A DNA stretch of 64,000 nucleotides from Sodiomyces alkalinus F11 (GCF_003711515.1 NW_021167095.1:1-64000), one strand, 5' to 3'; numbered from the stretch's first letter, positions 22,990 through 35,960 are shown. The notes: generated from the letters alone by a model not told the origin. Numbers and translations are program-made.

Positions 22990-24600
22990 TTACTATAAAG
23001 GGGGTATACCCCCTTATAGTTATAGCACTTACAGGTCCTATATTCGTAGTCGCCGTATTCCTCACACTCGTTATACTAGTGGTCTTCGTCGCTATAGCCC
23101 TCCGTAGCGCAGATAGAGTAGGTAGTTAGGCTCTTATAGGTCCCTCGGGTATACCTGAATTTCTAGCAGTTAGAGCACTAGGTCCTAGGGGTTATAGGCC
23201 TATATTTATAGACCTTTAGCCGCTAGCCGGCTATATAGAGCCCCTATTTTAAGCAGTATTTCTGCTCTTTAGTAGTTAGCACTACAACGATAATAGTGCC
23301 GTGAAGCCCGTCTAGGGTTCCTAGCCACTAAGGCTTCCCTACTACCCTAATAGGGTTAAAGGTGCCGATTTTAGTAACTAGGTTCTTTAAACCTAGGCCC
23401 TATCGGAGGCTGCGGTTTAGGGCTTCTAGCGGTATATCGGAAGGGTCGGCAGGGTCGGATAATAGCGTTTCCCCCCCTCCAAAGGCCCTAGTAGGCACCT
23501 ATTTAATAATAAGCTTAAACTAGTCGCCTATAGGTTAGGGGGGCTAAAAAGGCAGGTTTAGCTCCTTAAACCACTGATTCTAAGAGTCTAGGAGCTACTA
23601 AACGCTATATTTCGGGCCCGGGGTTAAAATAAGATTCCCATTAGTTAATAGGCTAATAGCCGTAATAGCAGAGATTTTTAGTGCCTTATTTAACCTATTC
23701 CGGAGCTCAAGAGGATTAAAGTTCTCCCGGGGGATTATTTCCCCTGCTATAGGCTATAAAATAGCCTTAGGGACCTTTTTAGGGTCTATAGGGAGGGGGG
23801 CCGGGGGGTTAAAGGCGCTAAGGCCTTTTAGGGGCCCTAGGGTGCTATAAAGCCTGTTTTTCCCTTTATAGCCTCGCTATAAAGGGGTTTAGGTTATTCT
23901 GTAAGCCTACGAACTGCTTAGGCTAGTTCGTCGACCTTCTGCTCGAGTGTAGGGGGCTAGGAGCCTTATAGGGTTCCGTCGATAGCAGATTTAAGTCCTG
24001 TAGATAGGGCTTTAGTCTAGGGGATAGGGTTAAGGTCGTAGGCCTATTAGAGTAGCTGAAAAGCCTACTGGAGAAGCCCCCTAGCCTGGGCCTTATTAGC
24101 CGAACTAGTCGACTTCTCGGGCGTAGTAGAGGGGTTTCTAGTAGTTCTAGGGGCCTTTTTAGCCTATTTAGAGCCTATAAGGCCCTGTATTTTAGTGGGG
24201 GGGGGCCTAGAGGGCGTTTCGAAGAGGCCTTCGGCCTTAGAGTCGGAGGGGGGCTCGGTTCGGGTCCTAGAAAACCTTCTAGGGGTTAGGGTCGAAGGGC
24301 TAAGCTGCCTTTTCGAATTAAGGGGCGTAATACAGGTAGAAGTCCCTGTATTTATAGGGCTTTAAGGGGTTTCCCCTATTTCTACCTCCCCTAAGCCCTC
24401 TATATTTATAGGGGGCTCAGGGTTAGTTCCGGGGGCGTTATAGTAGGCTATGGCGTTATTATAGCTAGTACTATGGCTATTATTATGGCTGGGGTCTTTT
24501 ATAGGGTGCTGTCGTCGCGAGGCGTTAGTGGTTACGGCTCTGCGCGGCTGCTTTATTATCGGCGCACGGGCTATATTAGATTTTCCCCCCGCACGTGGGG
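22990..24600 (-). pseudogene. LINE copy 1 ORF1 (gag-like, CCHC knuckles)
   Basis: This lies upstream of ORF2 on the same strand and is homologous to 39,050-40,800 in LINE copy 2. The C-terminal part (about 23,250-23,030) has Cys/Tyr-rich segments with spacing typical of CCHC zinc knuckles, partly converted to Tyr by RIP. The N-terminal half is rich in Pro, Ser and charged residues, as in Tad1-type ORF1 proteins. ORF1 would bind LINE RNA. The exact start is not visible because ATG codons are often lost. Confidence 0.75.
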
Positions 24601-24779
24601 CACCCGTAGGTGCATTTCCAGTCGTTTTCGCACTTATTTTACGCCCTAAATAGCGCCTGCGCGATATAGGGCCATAGATAGGCGTATAGAGCTTGAAAAG
24701 AGCTATCGATTGATATAGCTTTTAAGTGGTTTAGAGCGTTTGCGCATAAAACGTGTGTTCGGGCAGTAGGGACTCCTTA

Positions 24780-27700
24780 AGTCTATATGACGTCTTTTTC
24801 AGGTGTAGACGACTCCTGGGGGCTACAAAGCCTGGCGGCGGGTATATAAAGATATCGTGGGCGAGGGGCGCGTGTATAAACACGTTTATAATATTAAATT
24901 ATAATAGCGTGAGGTTAAAACGGGCGGCTATCGCTATTAACGCGCCGAACGACCGTCCCGCTAGCGTTACTGCGTACGTCTCCTTAAGGGAGGATTAATA
25001 CTACTAATCTCCTCGCACCCCGAGCCTTAACTTATATATATATGGAAACCTATACTTATCGAATTTATATATTATCAGCTATATCGAGTTAAGAACCTGA
25101 TTCCTATCTACGGTAGACGCCGGTACCCGTATCCATAACCCTATCTCCTTATGGCTCCGTAGGTAGTCTTCTTACGCCTATCGGAATAGGTGGCCGTAAG
25201 GGTATAAGGGTATATCGCGAGGGTTTTTCGGAGGAGGAGGGAGGTCTTTACGATGGATCTTTATGGCCGCCGAAGTAACCGCCGGAGTAGTGCTTCCCGA
25301 GGCTACCGCCGGGGTTATATTTTCCGAGATAGCTATCGGGGCTATTAGTTCGAGTAGGAGCGATAAAGGCCGCTATAGCGTTATAGGAGTAGTCCTTTTT
25401 AACCGTAATTTAGTTAGCGGAGTCCTATCTAAGGTGCGTATATTAGGGGCGTAGCGGCTAGCGTTAAACGTAGCTACCTAATAGTCTCTTTTCCAGCTAT
25501 CTCCTTACCGAATTAGTTACGCTCCTTTATTTAATAGGAGCCCTATAGCCGTAGCTATAGGGGCGTTATAGCACCGTGTTCCGTTATCCTAGAACCCTAC
25601 GGCCGCAGGGGCATCACGGTTTCCTAATATAACGGCTACTATTAGCGCTATAACCGATAACGGGGTTATTAGTGGAGTAGGAAATAGTAGATCGGGCTGA
25701 TATAGACGGTGATTAGGCGTTACGCTAGTTAAATTATACTATTCGTGACCTAAGTCTTATCTAGATAGACTTAAGATAGCCTCCTCTACCCCCTTACTGC
25801 CGGGTATTACAGACTATAACCTTAACGATAAAGCCGTTAAGGAAGGGGATCCGGGGGCGTTTTACCCCGGATCTAACAGTATAAACGGTTTAAAATAAGC
25901 AGTTATATAAAGGGGGGGGTCCTTAGCTTATACGTCCGTAAACGGCCGTGAATCTCTAGCCCTCTCCTATTTAATCTGACTAATCAGGTCTTTTAATTAC
26001 TCCTCGGTTAGGTGACGGAGATTATCCTTAAAGGCGTTAATATCGCCATTAAAAAAGGCATGTTCGTTAAAATCTATATCGCGCAGGCGAATAACGCGGT
26101 TATAGCGGCGTAGGCCAGGCACTCAGATACGGAAGATATTAATGGAATCGTAGCCGACAAGGTAGCCGATATATACGCGGGGAGCGATACGATTTAATAC
26201 CTTATTAGCCGCCTTTTAGGCGTCCTTTATTATCGCGTACGCCTTATAGCCGTAGGCTCGAAGGTGTGATAAAATCGGCTTCTTTTTAAAGAGGACCTCG
26301 TATAGCGTTTCTAATCCTTATTATTATACTGCCTTCGTGGCGTTTGGTTATAGACGTACACGGCCGTGGGAATAGCCTCAGGCTATATAAACGGCGGTAG
26401 TTTTGCATGGATATTTATCGCACGACCCTTTGAAATAACCACGGTAGCAGCGCGTTCGGTACCCCCGTTCTAGGCTTAAGTATCGGCAGCAGAGGCCTTT
26501 AAAAGGATACCCTCTTCACGCAGGAATTAGGTGATATCGTGGGATTAAGTTAGCTCGTTATCAGATTCGAAAACGCGCACCTTATAGCCTAACTAGCGGT
26601 CTACCTAGGCGAGGAATTCCTTAATTATTATAAGGATATCCACTGCTAGCTTACTCTTTATAACGTAGGTGGCCGTAAAACCACTATAACGGTCGGTGAA
26701 AAACATAAACCGCGAGTCTCCGTCGGACGTTCGGTTAAAATCCGTGAAATTAATCGCCTACCGCTCCCCTATAGAGGCATGTACGTTATAAGAGTGCCTA
26801 CTAACGTGCCGCTTTATCTTTATAAGCTTGCTGGCCTCGTAGTTAATAGTTATTGGTCCCTTACTTTTAACCCCTTATATCTGCTCTTTTAGGTGCCGAA
26901 GTGGTTTAGGGCCTGCGTGCCCTAGCCGTAGATACTATAGGATACCCTCTATTGTGCTTAGATATTGTGTTATCGATTTATAGACGGCTTTTCGGATAGT
27001 AGAAGAAGAAGAAGAGCCTAGAAAAGTAGCCGCAGATCGGTTAGAGGGCACGTATTTAATAACGGTTTAATCGAAGCGGTGACTTAGCTAGTATAGTATA
27101 AATCTATCGGAACGCCGAATATAGTTATTTAGTGGCTTCTAATCCTACTAGTATCCTCGAAGATATAGGCGTTAGTTAGAGATTAAATTATAGGTAAAAT
27201 CCTCGTAGTATACGACCTTTAATAGCCTAAAATCGAGGCCTCCTATTAATCCATTTAATCTCACGGTTATATTACCGTAACCTTTAATATGCAGGGATAA
27301 ACTACCGGCTATTATATAGTCCCCCTACATAGCGGGTGTAAAATTAGAAAAACGGGAAAAATCGTTAAATATATCCATAGTAGCGCCGGAATCGAGGATA
27401 GTAGAGGTTCGAAGAGGGTAACTAGTAGCAGCGGTTCCTGCTATAAAGCTAGTAGCGTGAGAGACGCCGCTACGGACACTACGGACGCTACTATAGTCGA
27501 GTCACGCCTCTTTAAGCTATGCTGAGTCCCGGCTTATATCCTTCTGTTCTTCCACTTCCGCGCGTAGCGAGGGGTCGTATTTCAGGATCCGTTAGACGGT
27601 TATTTTCGTGCTCTCGAAGGGTATCTAATCGTTATATACCGTATCCGGGAATAGATAGAAGTATACGTTAATATCGTAGCCAGGCATAGTGTATACGCAC

Positions 27701-28660
27701 TACATTTAACCTCCCTATAAAGCAGATTAGCGGCGTTTAGAAGAGGAACGGTTAGCTAAAGCAGCTAAAGTAGCTAAAGGTATAGCTTTAGATACCGCGG
27801 TAGTAGGATTCTTAGCTTTATTCTTCACACGGCCGCCCTTCTTACGGGGCTTAGCCGTGGCCTTTAAGGTATCTTTACACTTTTCGCTTCCGGTGTATAA
27901 TACAGGGAATACTATAGCGTGGTGGGTACCGCGTTTTTCTTAGTCTTTAAGTCTAGTATTAATATACTTCTAACCGAGGGTATAAAGGTCTTCTGGTACC
28001 ACTACCTAATTATCCACTAAGCGACCCTCGGCCTTAGTCTAATCGCGGCCGGTATAGGGGCGTATACCTCTAAAGAAGTCTATAACCTATATATGCATGG
28101 CGGGCTTCGAACCGGTATCTTTATAGCTTTATAGTAGTAGCTACCACTTCTGCAACCACTCCCCGAGCTTCTTAAGGCTATTCACAGGAGAACGAGTATA
28201 CTTAATATACTCTTCGTGGGTGTCGGTTTAGCGGGTGGCCAGGTACTAATCCGAATCGCGTTTAACGGCTTCGTACACCTCGCGAGGTATACCTCCTCGT
28301 AGCAGTTATCTGCGGCTTTAGTCGATAGTATTAACCTGCCAGGTTAGCACAGCGTTAATCTCCTTTAGGTAGCTATCGTATTACGCTTATAGGATCTTCT
28401 AGCGCGCGATTTCGACGTCGTACGCCTTCTGGCCGGCGTTCGTAAGGTCGAGATATTATATAGGCGTACGTCTAGGTGTTATGGATAGGAAGGAGCCGTA
28501 ATCCGTTATTATAGGCTCCTCGGGGGACTAAGTCGGATCGACTAGGCGGCGAAACCTCCACACGTTATTATAGGTGGTAACCTATTCGTACAGGCGTCGC
28601 CAGAGCTCCTAATCCTTATGGGTCTTATACGTAACAGGGCTAAGATACGATATCTTAATG
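24780..28660 (-). pseudogene. Copia-1 gag-pol remnant
   Basis: Minus-strand reading. Gag starts near 28,655 (ITIKIS, first codon ATA probably from ATG). The protease has ILDSGATMDIF at 27,363-27,402 with the catalytic DSGA kept. The GAG-preintegrase segment has YLRLGHAGPK near 26,930. The integrase shows TDRYSGF, ESDNE and an A(Q)NGGTERA segment (about 26,720-26,440). The conserved GYLVGYDS segment lies near 26,160. A long linker follows to 25,080. RT begins with YKFDKYRFPY, then LGVRGDQQ and TYAVTLAGRSFGALIAIAA (24,950-25,070), and stops at LKES before the LINE. The last 200 bp are nearly free of stops. Frameshifts occur, so one frame does not cover everything. Confidence 0.85.
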
Positions 28661-28744
28661 GTTATTTGTAAATTTACACGCTATATCGGCGCAGCTAGAT
28701 AGCTTCTTAAATCGGTAGTAGTGCTAAAAGGATATATCTTCACT

Positions 28745-28966
28745 TAGTAAGTGAGACTCTTAATTATCAGATAAAGCGTAGTTAAATCGTTGTAAAATAG
28801 GTTAAAATTGATAAAGGCAATTGTGTATAATTATAACTGTCTCAGACCGTCAGGGAAAGGCTGCCACCGTATTTTATATAGTGCAGATTCTGCAAGCGTC
28901 CACCCGGATTATACTCTTGGCAATCCGGCCCATTACGTAACCGAAAAGACTATGGTCTGTTCGATA
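28745..28966 (-). repeat. Copia-1 5' LTR
   Basis: This matches in inverse orientation the LTR at 55,173-55,397 and, in the same orientation, the partial LTR at 53,058-53,192. On the minus strand it starts TATCGAACAGACC (TG to TA) and ends near ...TTACTTACTA. The inner boundary is approximate. Small ORFs seen in it are not genes. Confidence 0.75.
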
Positions 28967-28971
28967 GTAAC

Positions 28972-29740
28972 CCCTCCTCTAATTACCTTAAGAGGGCTTA
29001 ATAAGTGCTGCTATTCTTATACTATATAAGGTATTACTGCCTAGAATTCGGTGGGGATAGACTCTTCCTAACCGTAAGCGACGCGTCCTTTAGGGATAAT
29101 CCAGACTATAAGAGTTTATAAGGATATACGATAAAGCTCTTCGGTGGCACCGTTAACTAGAAGGCGGGTAAGTAACCGACGATCACGACGTCGTTAACAG
29201 AATTAGAACTGCTCGCTCTTATAAAGGCCGTTAAAAAGACGTTATTCGTTAGTCGGATATTAAGGGATTTAGAGCTTCGGTTAGATTAATAACAGCTATA
29301 GCTACACTACGATAATTAGCAGACTATTAACCTTATTAATAAGAAGGCATAACGCCTACAGAGAAGGCTACGGTATATCAATATATATAACTAGTAAGCG
29401 CGCTAGTTAGTATAATAAGGTCTTTTTAAGGTTATGTACGTTAACACGAAGGAGATAATCGCGGACGGTTTAACGAAGACATTACCGGAGGCGGGGATTA
29501 AAAGACTATAGTAATAGCTTAATTTAACGGATTAAAAGGATCGTATCGAGTAGTCGAAACAACTGCACGAAGAGATTAAACGCGCTAAAGCCGTAGCTAA
29601 AGCCGTGGCCGTAATAACGACGATAGCCTCTAAGGGCGTAGTAGATCCGATAGATATAGATCCGATTAAGCAGATCCGGCTAATCAGGATCAAGGAACTA
29701 ATTAAGATAGAATTAAATTAAACGGTTAAATAGGGCGGAT
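28972..29740 (+). pseudogene. Copia-2 C-terminal RNase H fragment
   Basis: Plus-strand frame. It starts inside the region before RNase H (YIRYYCLEFGGDRL), then shows TVSDASFRDNPD, IKLFGG and SLTELELLALI, the YDNQQTINLI segment, and the terminal IIADGLTKTLPEAG typical of the Copia polyprotein end. A charged tail follows. Everything upstream (gag to RT) is missing because the 5' LTR of Copia-1 begins at 28,966. RIP-type stops replace Gln and Trp. It is followed by its probable 3' LTR. Confidence 0.87.
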
Positions 29741-30299
29741 TTAGATCCCTTTTACGAGGGCGTTTTTCCCTTAATTATTAATTTTACGATGGAAAAGCTA
29801 AGAGCGTTTGGTTTAAACCGAAGCCTCTGATTAGTTAGTTAACCTGGGAAGACCCACCTTAACCAAGGGGGTATATCGTATAGGCAGGACTATAACGTAG
29901 TCTATAGGGGATCCAGGGGGGATCCACTCCCTAACTAAGGGCTTCGGGCCTCGGGTATTAGGATATAACAGGGGCGGATACCGGAAAAGACCGGATAGAA
30001 TCTAAATGACATAGTACCCATAACAGAGTCTTCACCACCTAAATTAAGGGTATAAGAGACTCACACAGATATAACTTGACATAATACACACACACGAGAT
30101 TTCTGCTCTACTAAGTTAATCATCCAAGTGCTATTTGATATGCGATACAAGGGGGCCTCCCCTTTAAAGAGGGAGGCCAGCGATTAATCTGACTTTTTAG
30201 CTATACCCACGTTCTAACCCTATTATAATTCTATCGTGATTATACCTGGTTCCTTACTTAACCCTACCTTTTTACTCTTTGGGACTACCTATTTGACAC
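29741..30299 (+). repeat. Probable Copia-2 3' LTR region
   Basis: This is the stretch after the Copia-2 pol end. Its end, ...CTATTTGACA at 30,299, matches in inverse orientation the sequence that starts at 56,857 (TATTAAATAG...), with homology over about 140 bp (30,160-30,299 with 56,857-57,000). It contains a GGCCTCCC...GGGAGGCC hairpin at 30,152-30,176. CA and TG are much more common here (for example a CACACACAC run near 30,090) than elsewhere. The LTR start is not fixed. Confidence 0.55.
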
Positions 30300-31039
30300 C
30301 TTTACGGGCAGTAGATCTATATATAACAGGACAGTATAGACGTTCAATATAGGCTTAATTTATAGTGTTTTTATCACTAAAGATACGACAAAACGGGCTA
30401 AAATATATATATTACGAAAGTCGATAATTCTAAGGTAGTATAGCTATATATAGTAGAGCAACGTCGCACGAAAAACACTGTAAAATCCCGAAAATCGGGC
30501 CCGGGCGGTAGTACTACTACGAACAACGCAGGCTGCCAAGTGTAGTCGACAAATAAAGTAGGCCAGCGTTAGTGTATTCTTAGACCCTATACTTATCGTT
30601 AAATCCATTACTATGTTAATATATTTATTAGATACCAAAGCCACCTTATCCAGGTATAACAAACTATATTATATTAGACGTGTGGAGTACCTCGCTCCTG
30701 TATATCTACGCTTATTTCCCCTCCTTTTTCCGTATAGTTAGGTATCCGTATAAAGTATTATAAACTTTACTTAGATGAATACATATATAATTCCGTGTAC
30801 CTTATTTATATTCTGACAGTTATAAGCCCGGTGTTCTAATAAACCAAGCTATTCCGATTAATTCTATAGCCTCTAGACACTCGAAAAAGTCTTAAGTCTA
30901 TAGCGGGTAGTTTAGTATTATTAGCTATATCCGCCTACTAATATTTAATTATTTATCCGCCGTTCAATCGTTTTAATCGTTTCTATCGCAGTACCGTTTA
31001 AAGCGTTTAGTATAGTTTATTAACCTTTTCGCTTTTTAT
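30300..31039. other. Moderately mutated spacer, possible Copia-3 LTR and leader
   Basis: No protein recognised. TTCTGACA near 30,811-30,818 followed by GTTATAAGCCCGGTG could be an LTR end next to a primer-binding site for Copia-3, whose gag begins downstream. No second LTR is present to confirm it. A GC-rich GGGCCCGGGCGG patch lies near 30,499. Confidence 0.35.
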
Positions 31040-34000
31040 TAGCATAATAATAGCTTGTATAGTAGTAGTGGCTATTATAGGCCTCGTAACACTTACTACT
31101 GTGAAAGACTAGAGGCCTTGGATTAAAGCCGTGATAATTATCGCGTATTTCTATGATATCTCCGGCCTTATTAATCCCGACCTTAACGAAGCTCAACGGC
31201 CTAATCGCTGTATTCGAATAAATCCACTAACGTCTCTAGCCTCTATTAAAGGAAGAGGTAATTAGGATATATAGTTTAAGATCTAGTAGGTGGAAGAGAA
31301 TTGGTATAAGGCTAAAAAGAGGGGGATCTAAGCACTCTACGACTATATCGAGAAGACGGTTAGCCCTGTTTTCAAGGATTAGTACGCCGGCTATAAGGAA
31401 GTAAAGGATATATTAAAGGCCCTTAAGACGTACCTTAAGCCGACGAACGCCGCCTAACAGTTACTAATTAAGAGACGCTAGGACGAATACCTCTAAAACG
31501 TTCGGCGTATACCCTACAAGCGCTACCTAGAAGACTTTATTAAGCTATACCGCGACGCTAAGACGTATAAATTTCGATCCTACGATACTAAGGACGATTA
31601 GATTAACGGTCTTTTTAATGCTATCGGTAGCGTAGTATTAAAGTAATTAGACAGACGGTTTATAGAACTCCTATGGTTAGAAGAGAAGGACCTCCCCCTT
31701 AATTTAATCTATCGTGGAGGAGTATACAATATAGCTTTAACGCCGCCACCCATACCGACTTGATAAGAAGCCTATTATATTATCCTTTTATATAATAACA
31801 TTCCTAGGTAAGGATAAAAAAGGTAAAGATTAGCGGGCATAATCGGGATAATAAGATAACTAGTAATTCTTTTCTCTATAATAGAAGAAAGAGTGGTTAT
31901 ACGACTACCGTACTAAAAAGAGAAGTAAATATAATTATAAGCCTTTATAGTGCCTAAACGTTAACGAGATATATAGGGAAAAGAGATACACACCTTTAAG
32001 AGAGATCTTAGAATGCGTTAACCGTCTTATTAAGACCTGGGATAACGAACGTTAAAAGAGATTCTAGGAGAATATCGAAAAGGACGCTAAAAGCCTGAAA
32101 ACGGGTGCTAAAAAGAACTACTAGAAGTTATAGCCGAAGAAATCGATAATAGAGGTATCTAACTTTATCGATAACTAAGAGGAGAATTCCGATAAGAACT
32201 CCTATAGGATATACTCCCCCCTATAGATTAACGGAAAAGAAAGCATTAGTAATAACCTCTTTAACTAGCTATTAATGGATTCCGGCACCTCTAGATATAT
32301 CACTAACTGATAACACTTATTATAGAACTTCGAACCTGCTATAGAAGAGTATTATTTCTAAACGGGTAGTAGAGAGACTAAGCTAGTTAAGGGTTATAGC
32401 AGGATATAATTAGAAGTAGACGACAAATACGGTAATCCCTTGAATTTAGTACTAAGTCACGTTACTTTTATATAAGACTACCTAATAACCTCAATCGCGA
32501 CTAAAAGATTAAAGGAATAGGGTATCGTGTTTGATTCCGGCCTTAAAGTACTAAAACTGGCCTCTAGAGAGGGCTTATTAGCCCTACCTCTTAATAATAT
32601 TAACTACTAATACGCCCTCGTTCTAACAGATCACTAATAGCACCTACTAAGTAGGTTCTTTAATAGCTATATAACGCCTACTATAAGTATAGTAGACGTT
32701 TATTTATAGTACGAGAGGCTAGGGCACGCTAGCGCTACTACCCAAGATACAATAAGAGATATCCTTATTAGTACCATTATTAAAGGTAGTCGAAAAGGTC
32801 CTTTTCTAGTGGATTATAAGGCCTATACCCTTAGTAAAGCAAAGAAGGTTATCTCGAGAACATTACCTAACCACTAAATAACGATACCGTGGTATAGGGT
32901 AGAGGTTAACCTCTTTAGCCTTAACGAGGCCTATAATGGTATAAAGGTCGTGATACCTCTATACGATCCCTATACTTGGTAAGCTATTATATGGTTCCTA
33001 TATAACTATGGATTAGCCTTACCTATATTAGTCAATTTTAAGTTTGTTTCTTTAGAGGCAGTACCACTATATAATTATAGTAATTTGCCTGGATAGAGAA
33101 AGATCCTTTTAGAAAGGCTTCGATAAATAGGCCGATAAGAGAGGGATTTTACTTAAGAGGTTATTGCTATATATAACAGTATAGAATCCAAAAGTAGAAC
33201 GCTACGGCGGCGTTAATTTTACTATTGCGAGGACCCTTATAATAGTCTTAGGCATCTAATAGGATATATAGCCAGAACTAGTGGCTACTACAGTATATCT
33301 ATACATTCTTATCCCTTAGAAGAACCTCTAGTAGAAGACCCCTTAAGGGTAGATAGAGGATTAGATTAATAAATAAGGCCTGAAGAAGATCCTGATAAAG
33401 TCTATTATTAGCCACGTAAAGAGGTATAGTTATAAAGTATATCCACTAATCGCTAACTATTAACGAGGTCGTAACCATAATGCTAAGCTCGCGTAGAGAG
33501 TATATATCGGCTATTTAATCGGCTATAAGAGTACTAATATATATCGGATTTAGGTACTAAAATTAGGGAGGATCCTATATACGAGAGACGTTACCTTTAA
33601 TAAAAACCTGCTATATAAAGATCGTGACCACGAACTTAAGGTGTTAATTAAGGTTTTCGAGAAGCTTAATCTGCCTATAGATTATTAACTCTACGATCCT
33701 CTAGGTATTACTACTAACCTGGTTGATTTTCACCCTTAAGCGCTACTAGAGTAGAATAGTACGGGGGAGGTAAGAGCGGAGGCTACCACTACAATAGCTA
33801 TTACGGCTATCGCCGCTATTACTGCTATTGTTTCTAGGGGGGTGGATAGAGGTGTAGGCTTAATAACCACTATAGAGTCTATAGAAGAATAATAGCAGGA
33901 AGATTAATAATTGCATAAGGCACATAATTAGGAGGCACGTGGAATAGGGTAAATAAGCCCTATAACGCCTTTAACGCCTCCGGCGGCACCTACTTTAACG

Positions 34001-34557
34001 TCTTCTATAATTATACCTATAATTATACCTCTAATAGTCCCTATTTTCCCTCCTTTAATAACCATAAACGGCCCTCCTACACCACTAACTAGAACTACGG
34101 ATCTGCTGCCTGTTTTCAAACGATCTGATAAAGATTAATCTAACGATACGGCCGTAACCGGCGATACCGTTACGGTAGGACTATTATCCCCTGACTAATT
34201 GGTTCTTGACGAGGAACTAACCACTACTATTACCGTTAATCCGGTATCTACGGCTCCTGCTATGGCTAAGTCTCCATAAACCTCTTCTTCTACTATTATA
34301 GCTAACTAAACTACTTGTATAAGTAGAAGAAGCCGCCCTCCTATTATTCTAACGGCCGCTACCGATAGGCCTGCGCGTAGTAGGCGTTTAACCGACTAAT
34401 ATACCCCTCCTTCCTTTTATACCTTCTATAATCAGATCGAGATACCGAAGAAGCTGCTATTACGCCGCGATATGTCTAAAGAGCCTCTAAACTAGTCTTG
34501 AATACTAAAGAGTCCCTATAAATTATAATAGAATAAGGCCGCTTTATAGGAGGTTAG
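31040..34557 (+). pseudogene. Copia-3 gag-pol remnant, truncated in RT
   Basis: Plus strand. A gag region with a Copia UBN2-like profile occupies about 31,260-31,720 (for example LKTYLKPTNAAQQLL). A knuckle-like stretch lies near 31,870-31,950. The protease shows LLMDSGTSRYITN at 32,270-32,305. The preintegrase segment shows YERLGHASATT near 32,710. The integrase start shows LSKAKKVISRTLP and LNEAYNGIKVV. The conserved GYLIGYKSTNIYRI lies near 33,510-33,555. A Pro/Thr/Ile-rich linker (33,780-34,430) leads to the beginning of RT (KSPYKL then KAAL at about 34,510). At 34,558 a Gypsy LTR begins and the Copia frame is lost. At least two frames are needed, so indels exist. It is a different family from Copia-1. 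Confidence 0.83.
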
Positions 34558-34761
34558 TAGTACAGGCTATAGCCCGCGGAATAGTCGCCGGCAGTGGCCG
34601 GGACTAAGAAGCACGGACCTCCTAGCGAGGCCCGTGCGATTCTATACGTACTTAACCGCCTACACACCACTTAGACTTTTCCTTTCCTCCTTTCCTTCCT
34701 TAGTTCGAATAAACTATATTTTCGGCCTTAATACGTGAATAACTTTTAATAAGGGGTTATA
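34558..34761 (+). repeat. Gypsy-B 5' LTR
   Basis: About 204 bp, starting TAGTACAGGC (from TG) and ending GTTATA (from CA). It matches 5,907-6,109 throughout. Confidence 0.82.
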
Positions 34762-35079
34762 TATTCGAACTTATAAGACTATAAGCTTTAACGCTTATAT
34801 AAAAGGAGGTTATAGTTATTTCGCCCCGAGCCTACTAAGGGGCTAAGGGTAGGTCGTAGGGGCCTTATATAATAAGATCGACGAACGCGTGTTATATCTT
34901 ATATAGGAACCGGTACGGATATATATCGCCCCTATTCACGATATACTTACTAGTATATAAGTAGCCCTTAAAAGGTCTTAACTTAAACTATACCTCGTAC
35001 CTACTACGCACCCGACGCCTACCCTAGTCGTTACGCCCTTGCCCTTACCTCGGCCCCTAAAGGTAGAGATTATTATACC

Positions 35080-35960
35080 CGTCCCGCTACTAGCACCCAC
35101 GCTCTTATACTATGTATAGTAAGTCGCTATCCCCGTAGAACTTAGTGGAAAACGTATATAATACACCGCCTAGTTCTAAGCTATACGATTAAAGCTTAAA
35201 CTCGATAGTCCGCTATTTCGTAACAATAAAAAGGCGTGGTATTTAATTAACGCGTTCTTAGACACCTAGCCTTAGTAAATAGTTAGCACCTTTTTCGGTA
35301 ATAAAGGTATACACGGTGATTTTACCCTAGATAACTTTATAGCTTACCTTAACCGTAAATATAAGGACTATAACGAATAACGCCAGGCTACTAATACCCT
35401 ATAATCGATAAAGTAAAAACCCGACTAGCTATTCGCGCGCTTCTTAACTACCTTTAAAAGGAACCTAGCGTAAATAAAAGGCTATAATTAGGTAGACTAT
35501 ATTAAGATATTATTCCTCGATAGCGCTCTAAACGATGGGCTATATAATAGCCTAGTAATACCTAACCTCCCTAATACTTACGCTAAGTAGGTTAATAAAG
35601 TGTAAAAGATTATATAGAGATAAAAGGGTATTAGTAAGTCGTACCGACTAATCCCCGTCGCCCGTAAACCGGCTAAGGACGTTAATAGCAATATCACTAT
35701 AGGTAGAGTTAATAAGGTCGCCGAGTCTAAGGGGTCCTAATAAAAACCTAACCGCTACGCGAATAGTATATATTAGAATTACTAGAAGAAGGAACACGTC
35801 TAATAGCACTATAAGAGTAAGAAGGATACGGTGGCCCGAATATCCCCTTAAGAGGGGGAATCGGAAGACGTTCCTGAGAATATTAAAGACTCGGAAAAAG
35901 AATACCTCTAGTGCGAAATCGAGTGCCGGAGCTATTGGCGCGGGAGTAATATAAGTAAAA
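35080..35960 (+). pseudogene. Gypsy-B gag remnant
   Basis: The frame through RIP stops has the Retrotrans_gag pattern (KAWYLINAFLDTQP, then FLTTFKRNLAQIKGYNQVDY). It ends in a CCHC knuckle at about 35,772-35,825, now YQNYQKKEHVQQHYKSKK, where Tyr stands for former Cys and the His is kept. An acidic linker follows. Gag would form the particle and bind RNA. It is about 290 codons long, normal for the family. The start codon is not visible. Confidence 0.82.

Larger units (their letters stand above)
18655..24775 (-). mobile_element. LINE copy 1 (Tad1-like non-LTR retrotransposon)
   Basis: On the minus strand the order is 5' UTR (24,775 to about 24,600), ORF1, ORF2 with endonuclease, RT and RNase H, then a 3' UTR ending in an A-rich tail at about 18,655-18,685 (T-rich on the plus strand). 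Its 5' and 3' ends match those of LINE copy 2 (38,870 onward and 45,000-45,080 plus 52,310-52,405), which supports the limits. A 715 bp run of N (18,830-19,544) hides the end of ORF2. It is inserted in the RT of Copia-1: the Copia frame stops at about 24,780. The missing Copia 3' half is not found on the other side, so a deletion accompanied or followed insertion. Confidence 0.85.
24780..28966 (-). mobile_element. Copia-1, 5' part (LTR, gag, protease, integrase, start of RT)
   Basis: This is a Ty1/Copia element on the minus strand with its 5' LTR at about 28,745-28,966 and Copia domain order. It is cut at about 24,780, within RT, where LINE copy 1 begins. Outside the LTR lies the RNase H of Copia-2 (28,972 onward), so Copia-1 appears to have inserted into Copia-2. 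The matching 3' half and 3' LTR of Copia-1 were not found. Confidence 0.85.

Noticed and set aside
24753..24998. 81-codon plus-strand ORF
   Set aside because: The minus strand here encodes the start of Copia-1 RT with clear motifs; the plus ORF is its shadow.
25263..25454. 63-codon plus-strand ORF, and the minus ORF at 33,928-34,119
   Set aside because: Both lie over low-complexity linkers of Copia polyproteins on the other strand.
28808..29029. 73-codon plus-strand ORF, and the similar minus ORF at 55,128-55,316
   Set aside because: Both are the same Copia LTR read in one direction; they recur because the LTR is repeated.
30444..30662. 72-codon minus-strand ORF
   Set aside because: No motif, no conserved partner, and it lies in probable LTR or leader sequence.
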